The position numbers and the translations under genes were made by a program. Positions 59,301-64,000 of a stretch of 64,000 bases of DNA are shown here, in pieces. Source of the stretch: Odontesthes bonariensis (lineage: Eukaryota > Chordata > Actinopteri > Atheriniformes > Atherinopsidae); assembly GCF_027942865.1 (NCBI RefSeq), contig NC_134509.1:9569754-9633753 (forward strand). Direction: 5' to 3'. Every line of letters begins with the position of its first letter. Position 1 is the stretch's first letter. A model generated the notes under the pieces. That model saw only the letters and a list, made by a program, of their open reading frames with translations. It ran no database searches and was not told where the DNA came from.

Positions 59301-62300
59301 CACGGGACAGCAAAACATCCAAAGACAGAGAGAGAACACCGCCACAAAGGTTAGCAGTCAGAGATGATTAGCACAGTGCAAAAGCAGACAAACAAACAGC
59401 AACAGACCAGTGTTAGTACAATTAGATATGGTTTTGTGCCTAACCTTATTATAGTGAAAAAAAATCTTATCTTTTTATGAATGGTTTCAGTTTTGAGAAA
59501 AATAAGAGTACAGAGGAAGTGACTAGTTCTGGAAATAAAAGTTGCCTCAAGCTTTTCTAGGCAACTAAATTGAATGGCTTTAAGTGGAAGCAGATCCACG
59601 GTTCGGCTAAATATTACTTCAAATGGTTACATTTTTTTTACAACTGATGGCTGAAAAGAATTAAGATCACATTTGAGGAGGCCCAGATTTCTATGTTCAT
59701 TGTCACTCAGAAATACAGGAGAAAGCAACACAGAATGGTGGAGAACATGTTGTCATCCCTCTTTTATTAACGTTGTGTTACCTGTGTACTCTGGTGAACA
59801 CATGCATGTGTAGTTGTTGATGCCATCGACGCAGGTGGAGTTGTTCTCACAGTCATTATCTTCACAGTCGTCAATGTTGATCTCACACGCATCACCCTCA
59901 AAGCCCTCCGGACACACACACCTGGAGTCATTCATACACAGATACACTCGTGAGTAAAAAAAAAAAACAACAACAAAAAAAAACACATACAGAGAATAGA
60001 ATATTGTGCCATCATCATAACTGATAAATAATTCCCAGAAGTCCATTTAGCATTGTTATATGTCATGTTTTAACTGATCAATAGTACAAAAACTACAAGT
60101 CTTTACTTGAATATCATCTTCCTGAAAGAAATGCATCATTAGAGAAGCTGAGAACTTCACACATTAGTTACTTCCGCTTGAAAAACAAATGTTAGACCAT
60201 CATTAAAGTGACTGGCAATTTATTTTCTGTTAACAAACATTTTGGCAAATTGGTTTTTCAAGCCTGCTTTAATATAGAAAATATTTTCCGTGCACGCAAT
60301 TAATAACTGCAGTGTGCGCCCCATCTACTTTCCCCCCAACAGGGCCATTATTCATTATTCTGTTACAGAATTTGAAGCACACGTGAATGTGCCTGAACTC
60401 AGTAACTACTACTCAGCTTTATTAGTGCCCACATACACACACGAAATGCACTCAGAGTGCTATATTATTTTCATTATAGTCTAATGAGGGGCTCTTATGC
60501 GGTACACACTCGGCTGGATTAATATGTTATTATATAGTCAGTGACAGCTCCTCACAATTAATATTTCAACCTGTATCCTGTAAAGAAAGATAACAAAGAT
60601 GGAAAAACAGGAGACAGAAATTCAGTACATAGGGAGAGGCTGACAATAGACAGTGACAGAAGAGACAGTGGAAGAGACAGGACAAGCTGTGATCTTGGGT
60701 TCCTCTAATTGTCTGTGTGGGTGGCTAAAGTCAGCTTGGAGCCAGCAGACAGGCATTAGCTCGCCTCCTGTTGGTACTAAACAGCCTAATGAAGAGATGA
60801 CAGTTCTCACTGCAGGTCTGTCATCCACAGAGGCAACAGAAAACCGGCCCTTGAGCCATTTACTTCCCTGTCAATTAATTTCCAGTGAGAGTATCATTGA
60901 TGGAGTTATTTGCTGGGGATCACCTGCTATGTCTTCTAGTGTGTGCTCAATAAAGGCTGAGTTATACTTCTTTTAACTGCCCTTGCGCTTGCGTCTTGCG
61001 CGTATGTTAATGGCTCGAGACGTTTATACTTCATTTTGCTTTGTCGGCGGTTGCGTGTGCTGCGTGGCGATTCACCGCCAGGACAGTAGGTGGAGTAGCG
61101 GGTTTTTTCAATGACAAGCCTACTACGATGAAAGGAAATTCACCACCAGGAGCTCTTTGGCAAGTCTCTCTTCCATAGATTCATGCTTCTTCTTCTTCTT
61201 CTTCTTGTAAATAGCCGGTATTTTGTCAGATTTTCAACACCTTGGGGGTCTAAATGACTACTTTCTCGCCTGAAAATGTTTCAAATGTTGCTAAAGTTAT
61301 ATATTTACAGAGTTTAGCCTATAGCTTAAGGGAAATCAGCTTTTCAGGCCGGCTGATTTCGGCTCGGGCAGGAGTGAAGTGCACTGTGTGTAAACGCTCT
61401 GCATACTGTCAGATCGATCAAGTAGTAGGCGGTTTCGACCACAGCCAGTGGCTTGCGCTTGCGTCTTGCGTGAAGTTTAGAAAATTGAGGTGACACACGC
61501 AAGCACGCAAGGGGGGGCTTGCAACCGCGCAAGGGCTTGCGTTGCGGCTTGCGTCTTGCGTTGCGTCTTGCGTTACCGACTATAAACCAGGCTTAAACCA
61601 GGCTTAATCATGTAATCGTGTAAAAGGAGTCACCCTGACATGGCTTACTTTTCAACATTTTTTTAACTACATGGCTTATGTTCGCAAAAAAGGCTTTTTT
61701 GGTAAAAAAAAAAAAAATAATCGGTGTCAGTTTATACTATATAAGACTTTCTCCGGAGCCTCTAGAAATATTACAAAGTTTTGTCAATTTGGTTTCTACC
61801 ATTTGAGACTTGTAAGCTGATATTTCACTGTAAAATCTGCACTTTAAAGCAACTTTTTGCAACTAGTTTATAATCAAATAATACACTCAAAATCATTTAT
61901 GATGACACATGATAAATGTAATAATGGCTCCTTTTACATTACATTCTCATTTCACAACCCAAATGCTCTTGCTCTAAGTGGCTCGGTAGGATGGTATTAT
62001 CTCCAGGGAAAAGAGTAATTTACTTCTCCAATTTAGAGTCAAGCACAATTTAATACACTGTAATTACCACTTGTGGCCAGAGATGCCGTGTCTTATGTTA
62101 AAGTGTCACTCGAGCAGTTATCAATCCCCTAAAAACTAATCTGTGTTCCTCAAAATTAGACATTTAAAAAACAAACATGAAAAAAGACTTGAATATGATT
62201 CTACACTATTTTTCCACATTCGCTGAATGAGGCTCTGAGAATATGCTCATCAAGTCCTATCCATATCTTTGCCCATCGACAAATGACTGCTCCTGCCCTG

Positions 62301-63770
62301 TCTCTGAGACAGTATACAAGAGTAATATCTGATATTGGTGTAATTTAGGCTTTAATTTAAAAAAATTCCAAAATACTAAAAAAAATACTATAGAAAATAC
62401 TATAAATATTCCAAATACAGAACGAAAGAGGAAGCTCAATTATACATGGTTGCATTCAACGATCAAAGGGGTCTTGTAATTACTTCTGCTTCCAAGGCAG
62501 CTGGGACACATTACGATGTCTCCAAATAAACAGAACACGCTTCTGTCATGGTTTAACATCTTTGGGTAAAATCCAATGTTTCAAAGTCAAACAGAACATG
62601 TCAGGTCTACGATATTAACAACAAGAGCAAAAGACACTTCTCCTCTTTGCACTCTCGTGACTTGCACTTGCTCATCGTTTCATCATTTTCCCACACAGCA
62701 TGCAAATTAGCTCAGGACTCAGGACCGGTTCTTCCAATCTTCTGGGCTGCCTGACCTTACCTTTTTGAGAATGTAGGTGGTGCTCTGTAGATTCAAAGCA
62801 AAAATCCCCAGCTTGTTATGGTATAATATTTTTTTTATTAGATCTTGTAGCTTTGTTTTATTTATCTTTTTTTTTCTTTCGGGTTCACTGTTTTTGTTTA
62901 ACTCCTGTTCTGTTTGGCTAGTATTTACCTTATTTCTATCCTATATATCCTTTTTTAAATTTTGCAATCTTTTACCTTGTCTATTCCAGTTAGTTTAGTA
63001 ATCTGCTCTCGTCATTCACCTGGTTCTAGTTTACTAATTACCCCACCAGCATTGTGTCAGTCGTTATCCTTTCTTTGATCCCTTCCAGATGCCCGTCATC
63101 GTGTTCCTTATCTATTTCTCCATCTCATGCCAAGTTTTGTTTTTATTTTGTCTTTTGGATTTAGGTTTTATGGACTTTCTGCCACCTGCCTGCCTCCAGA
63201 CTGTTAGTTTACAGTCTGCGTTAAAAGGTTTAAGTTTATAGGGTCTTAAGGACTTAATGACTCAAGCATAACCTAAGAGGTCACAACACTTTCACAGAAA
63301 CTAACTGGTTGTTAAAAAGAAAAAAGACTGACCAGAAGTTGCTTCCCTCTCCTTCCTTCAGATGGCAAGTTCCACCATTCTGGCACGGGTTACTGATGCA
63401 GGCATGGATGGGTTCCTCACAGTTTTGGCCCTTATGCAAACACAAGCACATCCATAATCAGTGCTTTCAAAGAACTATAATGTTTTATAATCGCAAAGTA
63501 TTACATTGGCTGAGTAAAAAATCCATTTGCCATATCTTAAAACCAAAGAGTTCTTGCTCTTTTAACAAAACTTAACTTTATTATGTGAGATATATATATG
63601 TGTAATATATGTATGTAGCTGTCTGGGTCTCCATGGTTTGTGTACCTTAAATCCATAGGGGCACGTGCAGCGGTAGTAGTGCACAGGGTCATTGGCGCAC
63701 GTGCCATCATTCTTGCAGGGATTCGACAAGCAGGGGTCACACTTAGCCTGGATACTTACATCCACCGGAC
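50054..63770 (-). CDS. slit2: Slit2 guidance ligand, C-terminal half (partial, 11 exons)
   Basis: Secreted ligand of Robo receptors; acts in axon guidance and cell migration. Exons in transcript order: 63646-63770, 63333-63430, 59782-59921, 56424-56517, 55868-56005, 54801-55041, 54473-54603, 54208-54362, 53437-53788, 53071-53285, 50054-50310. All are GT-AG and the phases join without error. They encode EGF1-6, laminin-G, EGF7-9 and the cystine knot. The 5' exons (signal peptide, four leucine-rich domains) lie beyond 64000. Assignment to slit2 rather than slit1 or slit3 rests on [50 protein letters not shown] and [10 protein letters not shown]. The cystine-knot exon is 2.8 kb from the exon before it, the last intron being enlarged by a transposon relic. 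Confidence 0.94.
50883..52535. mobile_element. DNA-transposon relic in slit2 last intron (unit C), right end lost
   Basis: Counterpart of 23241-24990. The left inverted end (gaaaaagttgggacagtatg) is kept. The right end lies inside a 171-bp deletion whose edges share aaattct. Confidence 0.6.
53071..53285 (-). CDS. slit2: slit2 exon: EGF8-EGF9
   Basis: Acceptor cccacag, donor gtgagc. It reads [36 protein letters not shown] and [11 protein letters not shown], ending in phase 1. Complete copies are at 25660-25874 and 41213-41427. Confidence 0.94.
53437..53788 (-). CDS. slit2: slit2 exon: end of laminin-G, EGF7, start of EGF8
   Basis: Begins GGMPERAS after tttatgcag, continues [20 protein letters not shown] and ends SNPCDGNK before gtgagt. 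Between LQD and the EGF7 cysteines is a Gly/Ser/Pro-rich stretch ([20 protein letters not shown]...) roughly 16 residues longer than mammalian SLIT2 as I know it. The duplication break falls within this exon at 53665. Confidence 0.93.
54208..54362 (-). CDS. slit2: slit2 exon: laminin-G, third part
   Basis: Acceptor ccctcag, donor gtgagg. Reads [15 protein letters not shown], then [11 protein letters not shown] and [15 protein letters not shown]. Confidence 0.94.
54473..54603 (-). CDS. slit2: slit2 exon: laminin-G, second part
   Basis: Acceptor ttttttcag, donor gtgcat. Reads [40 protein letters not shown] and AIYS. Confidence 0.94.
54801..55041 (-). CDS. slit2: slit2 exon: proteolytic site, EGF6, start of laminin-G
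   Basis: Acceptor gtgttgcag, donor gtacaa. Reads [20 protein letters not shown], then EGF6 with [13 protein letters not shown], then [18 protein letters not shown] and NISLQ. LPR-TSP (Arg codon 54999-55001) is the site at which mammalian SLIT2 is cut into N- and C-terminal fragments, and it is unchanged here. Confidence 0.94.
55360..55415. repeat. Short tandem duplication in slit2 intron
   Basis: The roughly 28-base segment ttcttttaaaaacagttgaa plus catttga is present twice in a row with one change. Confidence 0.8.
55868..56005 (-). CDS. slit2: slit2 exon: end of EGF4, EGF5
   Basis: Acceptor cacgttag, donor gtgagg. Reads [20 protein letters not shown], then [20 protein letters not shown] and PEGY. 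The D-x-D-D-C start and the ...AVNGYTC signature mark a calcium-binding EGF. Confidence 0.94.
56276..56306. repeat. (CA)n simple repeat in slit2 intron
   Basis: Short interrupted AC run between the EGF4 and EGF5 exons. Confidence 0.85.
56424..56517 (-). CDS. slit2: slit2 exon: end of EGF3, EGF4
   Basis: Acceptor tttcctag, donor gtgagt. Reads [20 protein letters not shown] and [11 protein letters not shown]. 94 nt, phase 1 to phase 2. Confidence 0.93.
57144..58460 (+). mobile_element. Decayed Tc1/mariner-type transposon in slit2 intron
   Basis: Inverted ends tacagtcgtgaaaaaaacgg at 57144 and the reverse complement of ...tttttcacataactgta at 58460, each beginning with TA. An inner inverted pair contains ccaaaatgcagaagcag (about 57315) and its complement (about 58360). 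Broken transposase pieces are readable on the plus strand: [14 protein letters not shown] near 57548 and [19 protein letters not shown] near 58232. Stops and frameshifts make it inactive. Confidence 0.85.
59219..59242 (-). CDS. slit2: Candidate slit2 24-nt microexon between EGF3 and EGF4 exons
   Basis: On the minus strand a T-rich tract ending tttttttttgtggttgcag is followed by 24 bases and then the donor gttagt. Spliced between exons 59782-59921 (ending phase 1) and 56424-56517, it inserts eight residues (AATNEVER) before GELCEE without changing the frame or adding a stop. Only the sequence supports it; no transcript has been seen. Confidence 0.45.
59782..59921 (-). CDS. slit2: slit2 exon: end of EGF2, EGF3
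   Basis: Acceptor gactccag, donor gtaaca. Reads [20 protein letters not shown], then [20 protein letters not shown] and CSPEYTG. Its first G completes a Trp codon from the previous exon. Confidence 0.94.
59922..63332 (-). other. slit2: Large slit2 intron
   Basis: 3.4 kb without a recognised coding exon. It holds the Harbinger-like repeat described separately, a (TTC)n run at 61186-61206, and AT-rich unique DNA. Confidence 0.6.
60950..61608. mobile_element. Harbinger-like non-autonomous element (tentative)
   Basis: Left end aggctgagttatacttcttt followed by cttgcgcttgcgtcttgcgc. The right end has the inverted counterpart (gcgtcttgcgttaccgacta then taaaccaggctta). GC-rich repeats of TTGCGTCTTGCG stand near both ends and no transposase is encoded. 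The ends resemble teleost PIF/Harbinger MITEs; the right border is duplicated and uncertain. Confidence 0.4.
63333..63430 (-). CDS. slit2: slit2 exon: end of EGF1, EGF2
   Basis: Acceptor tgcataag, donor gtcagt. Reads [20 protein letters not shown] and [12 protein letters not shown], ending in phase 2 (TG of Trp). No Met-initiated ORF marks it; it was found by phase and homology. Confidence 0.9.
63646..63770 (-). CDS. slit2: slit2 exon: junction after last LRR, EGF1
   Basis: Acceptor atcacaaag, donor gtacac. Reads [20 protein letters not shown] and [20 protein letters not shown], then FK. The GPVDV start corresponds to the segment right after the last LRR C-terminal cap in SLIT2, so the upstream exons should code for leucine-rich repeats. 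Confidence 0.92.
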
Positions 63771-64000
63771 CTTTGTGATGCACCAATGCACAAAAACAAT
63801 ACATATACAAAAGAGACAAGATTAACATATAATTGGTGTTAGAATACAAGGATTTACACACACTTAGACAGCTGTACATTATGAGGGACCTGCATTGATC
63901 TTATTAGTGGAGAAAGGGGGGTGGAGTGTCACCCCGCCTAGTACGTTTTTTTCCTGAAATTTAATTTAACAAAATATTGTAGATCAAGGAATAGTGACTG

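Overview
This window is vertebrate, almost certainly teleost fish, nuclear DNA. It is AT-rich and has GT-AG introns, a tRNA-derived SINE, L2-type LINEs, Tc1-like and other DNA-transposon relics, and a chromodomain Ty3/gypsy element. Two host genes are recognisable. One is the 3' half of slit2 on the minus strand, encoding a secreted axon-guidance ligand. The other is intelectin (itln) on the plus strand, encoding a secreted Ca2+-dependent lectin that binds microbial glycans. They converge tail to tail.

The main feature is a three-fold tandem amplification of one cassette: [itln 5' flank (about 0.68 kb) - complete itln gene - intergenic DNA - slit2 3'UTR - last slit2 exons]. Unit A is 8883-26276, unit B 26277-41829 and unit C 41830-53665. 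Without later insertions each unit is about 12 kb. The break lies inside the slit2 exon that encodes the end of the laminin-G domain and EGF7. Only unit C stays joined to the upstream slit2 exons (to 63770), so only unit C carries the true slit2 end. Units A and B carry orphan slit2 3' fragments. Both internal junctions hold the same 22-base filler. B and C are closer to each other than to A.

Layout: 1-8882 is single-copy flank with an L2 fragment, a SINE, a TG microsatellite and a decayed intelectin exon. 8883-26276 is unit A, with itln A and a Ty3/gypsy element (14351-19666) with nearly identical LTRs. 26277-41829 is unit B, with itln B and an L2-like LINE (about 30491-33940) carrying an open 957-codon ORF. 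41830-53665 is unit C, with itln C and the true slit2 end. 53666-64000 is the rest of slit2: laminin-G exons, EGF1-6 exons, the conserved cleavage site, a candidate 24-nt microexon, and introns holding a Tc1-like relic and a Harbinger-like element.

All three itln copies give open, correctly phased coding sequences of 315-316 aa, so the locus appears to encode three lectins. Copy A has changed two residues that, in human ITLN1, bind the calcium and sugar. The slit2 fragment in unit A has a nonsense codon. The EGF8/9 and cystine-knot exons in A and B are intact and spliceable, and could act as alternative last exons for slit2.
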